Shown: positions 6,983 through 13,592 of the stretch, in pieces
How the letters are laid out: every line of letters begins with the position of its first letter
How positions within the stretch are numbered: the stretch's first letter is position 1
NCBI GenBank assembly: GCA_030263555.1
Contig: SZPE01000100.1
Location: forward strand, 1 to 15,785
Reading direction: 5' to 3'
DNA from: CFX2 sp014338005
GTDB lineage: Bacteria > Chloroflexota > Anaerolineae > Aggregatilineales > Phototrophicaceae
DNA: 15,785 bases
Notes under the pieces: generated by a model
Databases searched by the model: none
Seen by the model: only the letters and a program-made list of their open reading frames with translations
What the model was told of the DNA's origin: nothing
Translations under genes and position numbers: made by a program

Positions 6983-7822
6983 ATGGCGACTCCCAAAGTG
7001 TATCATCGTCCGAAAACGCTGGCGGAAGCGTTAAACCTGGCAGTACAGCCGGGAAGCGCGGCGCTGGCGGGCGGCGCGGCTACGTTCGACCGCCTGGACG
7101 CCGCGATGGACATTTTTATTGATCTGCAAGCCGTACCGGAACTGAAGGGCATCGAGCGCCATGAAGGCGGCTGGTTGGTGGGCGGGGCGTGCCGCCTGGA
7201 ACAGATCGTTGAACTGGCCGGCCTGCCGGAAACGCTGCGGCGCGCGCTGACGCGGGCCGTCCCGGTGAACCTGCGTAACGGCACATCGGCTGCCGAAAGC
7301 CTGCTGCGCCCGGCGTATTTCGGCGAATGGGTGGCGGTGCTGGCGGCGCTGGATGCCGGGGTTCGGCGGGCGCTGCCCGGCGGCCAAACCGAAACGTTTT
7401 CAATCACCGAAACGGCGCTGGTGGAGGGGGGAAGCCGGAATCTGGCAGATGGCATCCTGACCGGCCTGTTTATCCCGGCGCTCAAAGCGGGCGAGGCACT
7501 GGAAGCGGCCTTCGTGGCGCGCACCCCGGCGGATGCGCCGATTGTCAGCGCGGCGGTCTTCGTGCGGGTGGATGGGCGCGGTTCGGTCGAAACGGCGTTC
7601 GCTGCCCTGCATGGCGTGTCGGCGGCCCCGGCGCTGAATGTTCATCTGCCGGTTTTACAGGGGCGGGCGCTGGATGAGCCATCTATCGCAGCCGCAGCGC
7701 GGCTGGCCGCCGAGGGTCTTACCCCGGTGAGCGATTATCGCGGCAGCGCAGCCTACCGGACGGCGATGGCGTCCATCCTGGCGCGGCGGGCTTTGGAAGC
7801 GTGCCGGGAGTCCCTGAGTTAG
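6983..7822 (+). CDS. FAD-type (medium) subunit of a xanthine dehydrogenase family enzyme, with an altered FAD motif
   Basis: A 279-residue homologue of the CoxM/XdhB subunit, which normally carries FAD and passes electrons from the 2Fe-2S subunit to an acceptor. The N-terminal FAD domain (about 1-170) has the first glycine motif as AGGAAT (29-34), then IDL and the ELKGI / GGACR strands. The second motif, usually RNxGTIGGN, reads RNGTSAAES (98-106), so the two glycines that contact the FAD diphosphate are alanines. The C-terminal domain ends with the family mark SDYRGSAAYR. ATG 6983 lies seven bases after GAGG; ATG 6980 is also possible. The other subunit is 1.8 kb downstream (9638), separated by unrelated genes. 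Family membership is firm; FAD binding is doubtful. Confidence 0.9.
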   Translation: MATPKVYHRPKTLAEALNLAVQPGSAALAGGAATFDRLDAAMDIFIDLQAVPELKGIERHEGGWLVGGACRLEQIVELAGLPETLRRALTRAVPVNLRNGTSAAESLLRPAYFGEWVAVLAALDAGVRRALPGGQTETFSITETALVEGGSRNLADGILTGLFIPALKAGEALEAAFVARTPADAPIVSAAVFVRVDGRGSVETAFAALHGVSAAPALNVHLPVLQGRALDEPSIAAAARLAAEGLTPVSDYRGSAAYRTAMASILARRALEACRESLS

Positions 7823-7895
7823 GAGTGAAATCGGGCAGGACGGAATATGCGCGGGCATTTTCCAGACTGCCGGCGCGAAGTGAAAGGTGGAAACA

Positions 7896-8201
7896 TTGCC
7901 TGCACAGGATGAGCGGCTCGATGCTGCGCGGTATTACATCGGCGTGTTGAATCTGGAAGCGGCGCGGGAAATCCTGCTGGATTACCTGCGCGACCATGCG
8001 GCGGATGCCGAGGGCTGGTATCTGCTGGGGCAGGCGTCGGATGATGATGGTCTGGCGATCATGGCCCTGGAGCGCGCCCTGGAACTGAAACCGGATTATG
8101 AGGACGCTACGATTCTGCTGGCCGGAATCAAACGCGATGCCGAGATGATTACCTACCCGACCAAAGAAGATGACGACCCAAAACCGGAGGAAAAACCATA
8201 A
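7896..8201 (+). CDS. Small TPR-type repeat protein
   Basis: About 101 residues, almost entirely helical. It contains tetratricopeptide-like repeats: one around AARYYIGVLNLEAAREIL, a second around AEGWYLLGQASDDDGLAIMA and a third beginning ALELKPDYEDATILLAG. A charged tail ends EDDDPKPEEKP. TPR proteins mediate protein contacts; the partner is unknown. There is no ATG near the start. AGGTGG (7885-7890) is five bases ahead of TTG 7896, which is preferred; GTG 7887 in the same frame is the alternative. It lies 64 bases or more after the FAD-type subunit gene, and its stop is four bases from the ATG of the DinB-like gene, so these two form a unit. Confidence 0.75.
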   Translation: MPAQDERLDAARYYIGVLNLEAAREILLDYLRDHAADAEGWYLLGQASDDDGLAIMALERALELKPDYEDATILLAGIKRDAEMITYPTKEDDDPKPEEKP

Positions 8202-8205
8202 CGGC

Positions 8206-8676
8206 ATGGAGACACAGGCTGAACTTATCAACCAACTGGATGCTTCTCACAAGACTATGCGCGCGCTGCTGGATGAAATCCAAACGGGCGCGGAAGTTTA
8301 CGCCGGCTGGACGATTCGAGAAGTGCTGGCGCATCTGACCGGCTGGGACGAGGCTGTAGCCGCTTCGCTGCGCGCGTATGCCAAAGGCAGCGAGGCCGCC
8401 ATCGCCGCCTATCGCGGCATTAACGACTATAATGCGCGTTCGGTGGAAACGCGCGAGGGTTTAAATTACGAACAGACCTGCCGCGAGTGGGAACTGGCGC
8501 GCGAAGAACTGAAAGCGGCGCTGCTGGCGCTGACCGACGAGCAGTACGCCGGGGAACTGCTGTATCCCTGGGGGCAGCGCGGGTCGGTTCCGGGGCTGGT
8601 GCAAATTTTCATCCACCACGAACGCGACCATGCCGAGGAGATACGGGGATTGATGGGAAAACGAGACGCGGTTTAG
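8206..8676 (+). CDS. DinB-like / ClbS-DfsB family protein
   Basis: A 156-residue four-helix-bundle protein of the DinB-like superfamily. It has GWTIREVLAHLTGWDEAV in the second helix, supplying His43, and HHERDHAEEI in the last helix, supplying His138 and His142. This is the usual three-histidine metal site. Members include thiol-dependent transferases and the colibactin self-resistance protein ClbS; the reaction here is unknown. ATG 8206 is used, with a GGAGG at 8186-8190 that is rather far upstream, inside the end of the TPR gene. An in-frame ATG at 8170 would overlap the TPR gene and lacks family similarity. The TPR stop is four bases before this ATG, so the genes are probably co-transcribed. 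Confidence 0.87.
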   Translation: METQAELINQLDASHKTMRALLDEIQTGAEVYAGWTIREVLAHLTGWDEAVAASLRAYAKGSEAAIAAYRGINDYNARSVETREGLNYEQTCREWELAREELKAALLALTDEQYAGELLYPWGQRGSVPGLVQIFIHHERDHAEEIRGLMGKRDAV

Positions 8677-8688
8677 AGAAGTGGGGAA

Positions 8689-8907
8689 ATGAGAACGTTT
8701 ACAGCCTATATTGAATTTGACCCTGAAACAAAAACCTATGTAGGGATTGTGCCGGGAATTCCGGGCGCGCATACCGTTGGTGATACACTCGATGAACTTC
8801 AAGCCAATCTCAAAGAAGTGCTTGAACTGATTCTTGAAGATTATGAGGAAAATTTGGACGACCTCCCGCGATTTATCGGAGTCCAACAAATTGAGGTTCA
8901 AGCGTGA
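8689..8907 (+). CDS. hicB: HicB-type antitoxin
   Basis: A 72-residue protein with the partial RNase H-like fold of HicB antitoxins. It starts with the strand FTAYIEFDPETKTYVG, then has the family hallmark VPGIPGAHTVGDTLDE, and a helix ANLKEVLELILEDYEE. HicB binds and neutralises HicA, an mRNA-cleaving toxin, and usually represses its own operon. This short version lacks a separate DNA-binding domain, as is common for this subtype. GTGGGG at 8681-8686 lies close before ATG 8689. The hicA start overlaps its last codons (GTGA at 8904-8907). Antitoxin first, toxin second is the reverse of the textbook hicAB order but is frequent. A decayed relative occurs at 13449-13592. Confidence 0.85.
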   Translation: MRTFTAYIEFDPETKTYVGIVPGIPGAHTVGDTLDELQANLKEVLELILEDYEENLDDLPRFIGVQQIEVQA

Positions 8908-9136
8908 GCAAGCTGCCCATCGTCAATTTTCGTATCTGGAATGAACTACTACTGCGGCTTGGCTTTGAGGCGATCCGTCAAAAAGGAAGTCATGTTTTCT
9001 ATCGTCACTCTGATGGCCGAACGACCACCGGCCACATCATAAGGGAAAAGATTTGCCACGCTCCTTGACACGGAAGATTATGAACGACATCAATTTAACG
9101 CCTGAGCAGTTCAAAGAAGAGTTGGAAAATCTGTAA
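8904..9136 (+). pseudogene. hicA: hicA toxin gene with a one-base frameshift
   Basis: From GTG 8904, overlapping the hicB stop by four bases, the frame reads a typical HicA start: MSKLPIV, LGFEAIRQKGSHVFYRH, then SDGRTTT. This includes the catalytic histidine in GSH. After residue 42 or so (about 9030) the frame becomes nonsense and stops at 9066. The second forward frame from about 9032 supplies the rest of HicA: PHHKGKDLPRSLTRKIMNDI and then LTPEQFKEELENL, ending at TAA 9134. The two halves join into a normal toxin if one base is restored near 9030 (GG for an expected GTG valine). A single-base deletion, or a sequencing error, is the simplest cause. If real, the toxin is inactive while the antitoxin remains intact. 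Confidence 0.85.
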
Positions 9137-9140
9137 AACG

Positions 9141-9254
9141 ATGGAGATCAAATACGACGCGAAAACCGACATGATGTATATCCGGTGGCACACTCAAATG
9201 AATTTGCAACAGGAGGTTGTCGTGTCTGATGAATATCTCAAAAATTTGGAGTGA
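9141..9254 (+). CDS. DUF2283-like fragment
   Basis: An ORF of 37 residues starting four bases after the hicA stop. The first 16 residues, MEIKYDAKTDMMYIRW, match the start of DUF2283 proteins (M.I.YD...D.LYI). These are small proteins often encoded beside toxin-antitoxin loci. The family normally continues to about 50-70 residues with a 'VDYD..G..VGIEI' strand; that part is absent and the frame ends at TGA 9252. The end overlaps the next gene. It looks like a truncated copy whose tail was replaced when the AT-rich gene at 9229 was joined. Whether it is translated is unknown. Confidence 0.45.
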   Translation: MEIKYDAKTDMMYIRWHTQMNLQQEVVVSDEYLKNLE

Positions 9255-9615
9255 GGAACTTCGTCAACTAGTGCTGCACATTTTATCAGAACCTAAAACA
9301 GTTTATGGTTACACTCACCGACCATACATGACTACTTATCAAATTGCGTTAGCAGTCAAGAAACATCGCCCGGATATTTTTGAAGCGGCAGGGAAAACGC
9401 TTGGCGGCAAAGGAGCAGGTCGTAATATGTTTGCTGCTTACTTGGGAAAAGCCATTATGGACAATTTCTCCCCGTCGCAACCAGAATCACCAATCGAGTA
9501 CGCACTTCTATCCCACGACTATCTTGTCTCCGTCAAATTCGAGGACAATGTAGAATCTTCTCTCATTGCTTCTAAAGAGGCGATGGTTATGTTCCGTCTT
9601 AAAGAACAACCATAA
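9229..9615 (+). CDS. Unknown AT-rich orphan protein
   Basis: A 128-residue soluble protein with no recognised family. Visible elements are an N-terminal amphipathic helix (WSEELRQLVLHIL), a conserved-looking middle with TTYQIALAVKKHRPDIF and GGKGAGRNMFAAYLGKAI, and a C-terminal beta-rich end (YLVSVKFEDN). ATG 9229 follows an AGGAGG at 9211-9216 by 12 bases. Codon use is AT-rich and unlike the GC-rich hydroxylase genes on both sides, suggesting recent acquisition with the hic cassette. Its start overlaps the DUF2283-like fragment and its end is 22 bases before the large hydroxylase subunit. Function cannot be assigned. Confidence 0.7.
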   Translation: MNISKIWSEELRQLVLHILSEPKTVYGYTHRPYMTTYQIALAVKKHRPDIFEAAGKTLGGKGAGRNMFAAYLGKAIMDNFSPSQPESPIEYALLSHDYLVSVKFEDNVESSLIASKEAMVMFRLKEQP

Positions 9616-9637
9616 GCACCCAAACGAGTAAAACCCC

Positions 9638-12562
9638 ATGCACATCACGATCACGATTAACCACGAAAAAAAGACGTTTGACGTACAGCCGCACGAACGA
9701 CTGCTGCGCCTGCTGCGGCGCGAGGGGTATTTCAGCGTCAAGTTTGGCGACGAACACGGGCTGACCGGCGCGGACGCGGTGCTGCTGGACGGCCAGCTTG
9801 TGAACTCTCAGACGATGCTGGCGGCGCAGGCCGACGGCCACGAGATTTTGACGCTGGAAGGCATCGGTTCGTCGCGCAGCCTGCATCCCTTACAACAGGC
9901 GTTCATTGAAACCGGCGCGATTCAGTCCGGCTACAACACCCCGGCGCAAATCTTGGCCGCTTACGCGCTGCTCCAGCGTAACCCGAACCCGACCGAGGCC
10001 GAAGTGCGCGAGGCGATTGCCGGCGTGCTTGACCGCGAGACGGGTTATGTCAAGCCGGTGCAGGCCATCCTGCGTGCGGCGGCGGTTATGCGCGGCGAGG
10101 ATGTGCCGCCCTACGAACCACTGGAGCGCGCCATCCCCGCGCCGCCGGGACTGTTTGAGTCGCCCTGGCCGTTCGAGCCGGAAGGTGACGGCGGCGATAC
10201 CGGCGGCGTCCGCACGCGCACCATTCCGGCGCTGATCGTCGCCCCGCCGGAGGTGGCCGAACGGCGGGTGATCGGCAAGCCGGAACCGAAAGTAGATGCC
10301 GTCAAACTGGCGGCGGGCAAGCCGGTTTATACCGATGATATTGAAATGAAGGACATGCTGCACGCGGCGCTGCTGACCAGCCCGCACGCCCACGCGCGCA
10401 TCACACGTATAGATACCAGCCGCGCGAAGGCGCTGCCGGGCGTTCATGCGGTGCTGACTTACCAGGACGTGCCGCGCGTGTTATATGCTTCCGGCGGGCA
10501 AAGCTACCCGAACCCGAAGCCTTACGATCAGGTCAGCCTGGATTATAAGGTGCGGCACGTGGGCGACCGGGTGGCCGTCGTGGCCGCCGAAACGCCGGAG
10601 ATCGCCCGCGAGGCGCTGGAACTGATCGAAGTGGAATACGAGGTGCTGCCCGCTGTGTTCGACCCGGAAGCGGCCATGCAGCCCGGCGCGCCCATCATCC
10701 ATGACGACCCGGCGGTTGAGGGCATTCACGACCGGGAACGCAATATCGTGCATCACATCGAGGCAGAAGTCGGCGACGCCGAGGCGCAGTGGGCGAAAGC
10801 CGACCGGATATTTGAAGGCGAGTACCGCGTGCATCAGGTGCAGCAGGCCAGCATCGAGCCACATGTATGCGTGACGTGGTGGGATGAGGACGACCGGTTG
10901 GTGATCCGCACCAGCACACAAGTGCCGTTTCATGTGCGCCGCATGATCGCACCGCTGGTCGGCCTGCCGGTCAAGCGCATTCGCGTTATCAAACCGCGCA
11001 TCGGCGGTGGTTTTGGCGGTAAGCAGGAAATGCTGATCGAAGACCTGTGCACGCATCTGACGCTGGCGACCGGACGCCCGGTGCGCTTTGAGTATACCCG
11101 CGAGCAGGAATTCACCAGCGCGCGCAGCCGCCACCCGCAGATTTTGCGCTTTAAAACCGGCGTAACTCAAGATGGGCAGATCGTCGCTGCCGAATTGTAC
11201 ATCATCGGCAATACCGGCGCGTATGGCACACACGGCCTGACGGTGCAGATGGTGTCCGGCTTTCGCGGCCTGACGACCTACAACGCGCCTTACAGCCGGT
11301 TCGTCTGCGACGTGGTGTATACCAACGTTCCCTCGCCGGGCGCGTACCGGGGTTACGGCGCGCCGCAGGCGTTGTTCGCGCTGGAAGTGCATATGGAAGA
11401 AATCGCCCACGCGCTGGGTATGGATGTGATCGAATTCAAGCGCAGGAACTGGATTAAAGTCGGCGACGTGATGGTGATGTCGGTCGCGCTGGGTGAAGGC
11501 CGCGAGGGGTTCGAGCAGATCGTCAAAACCAACGCGCTGGCCGAATGTGTCGAAATCGGCGCGCGGGCGATGGGCTGGTACGACAAACGTGGGCGCGAAC
11601 GCACCGTTCCCGGCCAGCCGCACCTCAGACGCGGCATCGGTCTGGCGGTGGCGATGCACGGCACGGGAATCGCCGGGCTGGATATGGGCGCGGCCAGTAT
11701 CAAAATGAACGACGACGGCTCGTTTAACCTACTGTTCGGCGCGACCGACCTGGGGACAGGCGCGGATACGGTGCTGGCGCAGATCGCCGCCGAAACGCTG
11801 GGCGTGCCGGTGAAAGACATCATCGTTTACGCGGCGGATACCGACATGACGCCGTTTGATACGGGCGCGTATGCCAGCAGCACAACCTATATCAGCGGCG
11901 GCGCGGTGTTAAAGGCCGCCGAACAGGTGCGCCAGCAAATCCTGAAACACGCCGCCGAGCATCTGCTGGACTGTTCGCCGGATGAACTGGAACTGGAAAA
12001 CCGGCAGGTCGTTCACCGCGACGGACGCAGCGTGACGCTGGAACAGGTGGCGCTGCACAGTCTGCACCAGGCTGACCAGAAGCAGATCATGGCGAACGCC
12101 AGCCACATGAGCTACGAAAGCCCGCCGCCCTTCGCCGCCCAGTTTGCCGAAGTGATCGTGGATACGGAAACCGGCCAGGTGACGGTTGAGCGCCTGCTGA
12201 TGGCGGTGGACTGCGGAATCGCCATCAACCCGATCACCGCGTCTGGGCAGGTGGAAGGCGGCATGGTGCAGGCGCTGGGTTATGCCCACTGCGAGGAAAT
12301 GCCCTACGATGAACGGGGACGCTTGCAGGCCGCCGATTTTCACGGCTACCACCTGTACCGCGCCGACGAAATGCCGGAACTGGAAGTGATTTTCGTGGAG
12401 ACGTATGAAGCCAGCGGGCCGTATGGCGCGAAGGCCGTCGCGGAAATCCCGAAGGACGGTGTAGCCCCGGCGCTGGCGTCGGCCATTTATGACGCGACCG
12501 GCGTGATGATCCGTGAGCTGCCGTTTACGCCGGAGCGCGTCTGGCGGGCGGTTAACCCCTGA
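9638..12562 (+). CDS. Xanthine dehydrogenase family molybdopterin-binding subunit fused to a cysteine-free ferredoxin-like domain
   Basis: A 974-residue fusion. Residues 1-160 align by pattern with the 2Fe-2S subunit of molybdenum hydroxylases (LLRLLRREG, FG-E-G--GA--VLLDG, LTLEGI, LHPLQQAF, ETGA-Q, TGY). All eight cluster cysteines are replaced: D38, T43, D46, Q58, S97, N100, D132 and E134. From about residue 215 the protein is a full molybdopterin subunit: GKPVYTDDI, the cofactor loop GGGFGGKQ (456-463), AYRGYGAPQALFALE, DLGTGADTVLAQIAAE, and GPYGAKAVAE with the probable catalytic Glu936. Such enzymes hydroxylate purines, aldehydes or N-heterocycles using water. No strong ribosome site precedes ATG 9638. 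Substrate is unknown. Without 2Fe-2S clusters the normal electron route to FAD is missing. Family membership is firm; redox activity is uncertain. Confidence 0.94.
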   Translation: MHITITINHEKKTFDVQPHERLLRLLRREGYFSVKFGDEHGLTGADAVLLDGQLVNSQTMLAAQADGHEILTLEGIGSSRSLHPLQQAFIETGAIQSGYNTPAQILAAYALLQRNPNPTEAEVREAIAGVLDRETGYVKPVQAILRAAAVMRGEDVPPYEPLERAIPAPPGLFESPWPFEPEGDGGDTGGVRTRTIPALIVAPPEVAERRVIGKPEPKVDAVKLAAGKPVYTDDIEMKDMLHAALLTSPHAHARITRIDTSRAKALPGVHAVLTYQDVPRVLYASGGQSYPNPKPYDQVSLDYKVRHVGDRVAVVAAETPEIAREALELIEVEYEVLPAVFDPEAAMQPGAPIIHDDPAVEGIHDRERNIVHHIEAEVGDAEAQWAKADRIFEGEYRVHQVQQASIEPHVCVTWWDEDDRLVIRTSTQVPFHVRRMIAPLVGLPVKRIRVIKPRIGGGFGGKQEMLIEDLCTHLTLATGRPVRFEYTREQEFTSARSRHPQILRFKTGVTQDGQIVAAELYIIGNTGAYGTHGLTVQMVSGFRGLTTYNAPYSRFVCDVVYTNVPSPGAYRGYGAPQALFALEVHMEEIAHALGMDVIEFKRRNWIKVGDVMVMSVALGEGREGFEQIVKTNALAECVEIGARAMGWYDKRGRERTVPGQPHLRRGIGLAVAMHGTGIAGLDMGAASIKMNDDGSFNLLFGATDLGTGADTVLAQIAAETLGVPVKDIIVYAADTDMTPFDTGAYASSTTYISGGAVLKAAEQVRQQILKHAAEHLLDCSPDELELENRQVVHRDGRSVTLEQVALHSLHQADQKQIMANASHMSYESPPPFAAQFAEVIVDTETGQVTVERLLMAVDCGIAINPITASGQVEGGMVQALGYAHCEEMPYDERGRLQAADFHGYHLYRADEMPELEVIFVETYEASGPYGAKAVAEIPKDGVAPALASAIYDATGVMIRELPFTPERVWRAVNP

Positions 12563-12582
12563 TTAAGTTTCGGCGCTTCGTC

Positions 12583-12619
12583 CCAGGGCTGCGACCGGTG
12601 TGCTACAATTCAGCCCTGG
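12583..12619. promoter_or_regulatory. Perfect 9-bp dyad straddling the HAD gene promoter
   Basis: CCAGGGCTG (12583-12591) and CAGCCCTGG (12611-12619) are exact reverse complements 19 bases apart. The left arm covers the -35 zone and the right arm covers the expected transcript start of the promoter at 12601-12609. This is the geometry of an operator for a dimeric repressor or two bound dimers. It could instead be a hairpin ending the hydroxylase transcript, but no T-run follows. Confidence 0.5.
12601..12609 (+). promoter_or_regulatory. Extended -10 promoter of the HAD phosphatase gene
   Basis: TGCTACAAT combines an upstream TG with TACAAT (12604-12609), the extended -10 form that tolerates a poor -35 box; none is evident at 17 bases. 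A transcript would begin near 12616, about 32 bases before the ATG at 12648. The promoter lies inside the dyad at 12583-12619. Confidence 0.5.
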
Positions 12620-12647
12620 CAAGTGATTAACACAAGGAGCAGCAGGT

Positions 12648-13418
12648 ATGCCTAAAGCGGTTCTGATGGATATGGACGGCGTTCTTATTCGCGGCAGCCA
12701 GGTTATCCCCGGCGCGGTGGACTTCATCGAACGGCTGAAACGTGATGGTGTGCCGTTTATGGTGCTGACCAACAACAGCCGCTTCACCCCGCGTGATCTG
12801 CACGCGCGGCTGATGTCTATCGGGCTGGATATTCCAGAGAAAAACATCTTCACGTCGGCGCTGGCGACGGCGCGCTTCCTCGATACGCAGCGTCCCCAGT
12901 CCACCGCTTATGTGATGGGCGAGGCCGGGCTGACGACCGCGCTGCACGAGATCGGCTACGTGATGACCGAACATAACCCGGAATATGTCGTCCTGGGCGA
13001 AACCCTGTCCTACAGCTATTCGCAGCTTACCCGCGCCAGCCAGTTGATTATGGCCGGGGCGCGTTTTATCGCCACCAATCCCGACCCGAACGGCCCGACC
13101 GACCGGGGCATCGTGCCGGCCTGCGGGGCGGTGGCGGCGCTCATCACCGAAGCGACCGGCGTCAAAGCCTATTTTGTCGGCAAGCCGAACCCGCTGATGA
13201 TGCGCGCGGCGCTGCGGCAGATCGGCGCGCACTCGGAAGAAACGGTGATGATCGGCGACCGCATGGATACCGACATGGTGGCCGGCATCGAAAGCGGCCT
13301 GGAAACCATCCTGGTGCTGACCGGCGTCACCACCGCCGACAGTGTAGACCGCTTCCCGTACCGCCCGCACCGCGTCGCCGAGTCCATCGCGGAACTGATA
13401 GACATGCCGATTGGATGA
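12648..13418 (+). CDS. HAD-IIA (NagD-like) phosphatase
   Basis: A 256-residue hydrolase of the haloacid dehalogenase superfamily, subfamily IIA. The nucleophile motif is DMDGVL (D8 and the general acid D10), motif II is LTNNS near residue 41, the motif III lysine lies in VGKPNPLMM near 180, and the metal-binding motif IV is IGDRMDTD near 203. Between motifs II and III lies the type C2 cap with residues typical of NagD and p-nitrophenylphosphatase-like enzymes. These dephosphorylate sugar phosphates, nucleotides or phosphoglycolate; the exact substrate cannot be read. AAGGAG at 12634-12639 is eight bases ahead of ATG 12648. It has its own promoter (12601-12609) under a possible operator, so it is likely regulated apart from the hydroxylase gene upstream. 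Confidence 0.93.
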   Translation: MPKAVLMDMDGVLIRGSQVIPGAVDFIERLKRDGVPFMVLTNNSRFTPRDLHARLMSIGLDIPEKNIFTSALATARFLDTQRPQSTAYVMGEAGLTTALHEIGYVMTEHNPEYVVLGETLSYSYSQLTRASQLIMAGARFIATNPDPNGPTDRGIVPACGAVAALITEATGVKAYFVGKPNPLMMRAALRQIGAHSEETVMIGDRMDTDMVAGIESGLETILVLTGVTTADSVDRFPYRPHRVAESIAELIDMPIG

Positions 13419-13448
13419 GGGGGGCAGTTGGCACTTTAGCCCATAGAG

Positions 13449-13592
13449 ATAGTCCCCGGCGCGCACAGCGTCGGGGATACACTGGACGAGATGTAAGCGA
13501 ACCTGAAAGAAGTGCTGGAACTGGTGTTAGCGGAACGCGGCGAGGAACTAGATGATTTGCCGCGTTTTGCCGGTCTAGACCTGGAATACTAA
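13449..13592 (+). pseudogene. hicB: Decayed hicB antitoxin remnant
   Basis: Read from 13449 the frame gives IVPGAHSVGDTLDEM, a stop (TAA at 13494), then ANLKEVLELVLAERGEELDD and LPRFAGLDLEY, ending at TAA 13590. This matches the intact HicB at 8689 from its VPG motif to its end. The N-terminal third is lost, three residues (IPG) are missing, and an in-frame stop sits where that protein has glutamine, consistent with CAA changed to TAA. An upstream TAG further blocks the frame. It is clearly a dead relative, GC-richer than the intact copy, so probably an older, independent acquisition. Its final stop overlaps the ATG of the nuclease-like gene at 13592, where hicA would be expected. Confidence 0.82.

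Noticed and set aside
10481..11659. A 392-codon minus-strand open frame inside the large hydroxylase gene
   Set aside because: The plus-strand frame carries all family motifs here; the antisense translation is His/Arg-rich and resembles no protein.
11740..11770. DLGTGADT in place of a GQG motif as evidence of a dead molybdenum site
   Set aside because: The GTG form is, to my knowledge, common in the YagR-like branch of this family, so it does not indicate inactivity.
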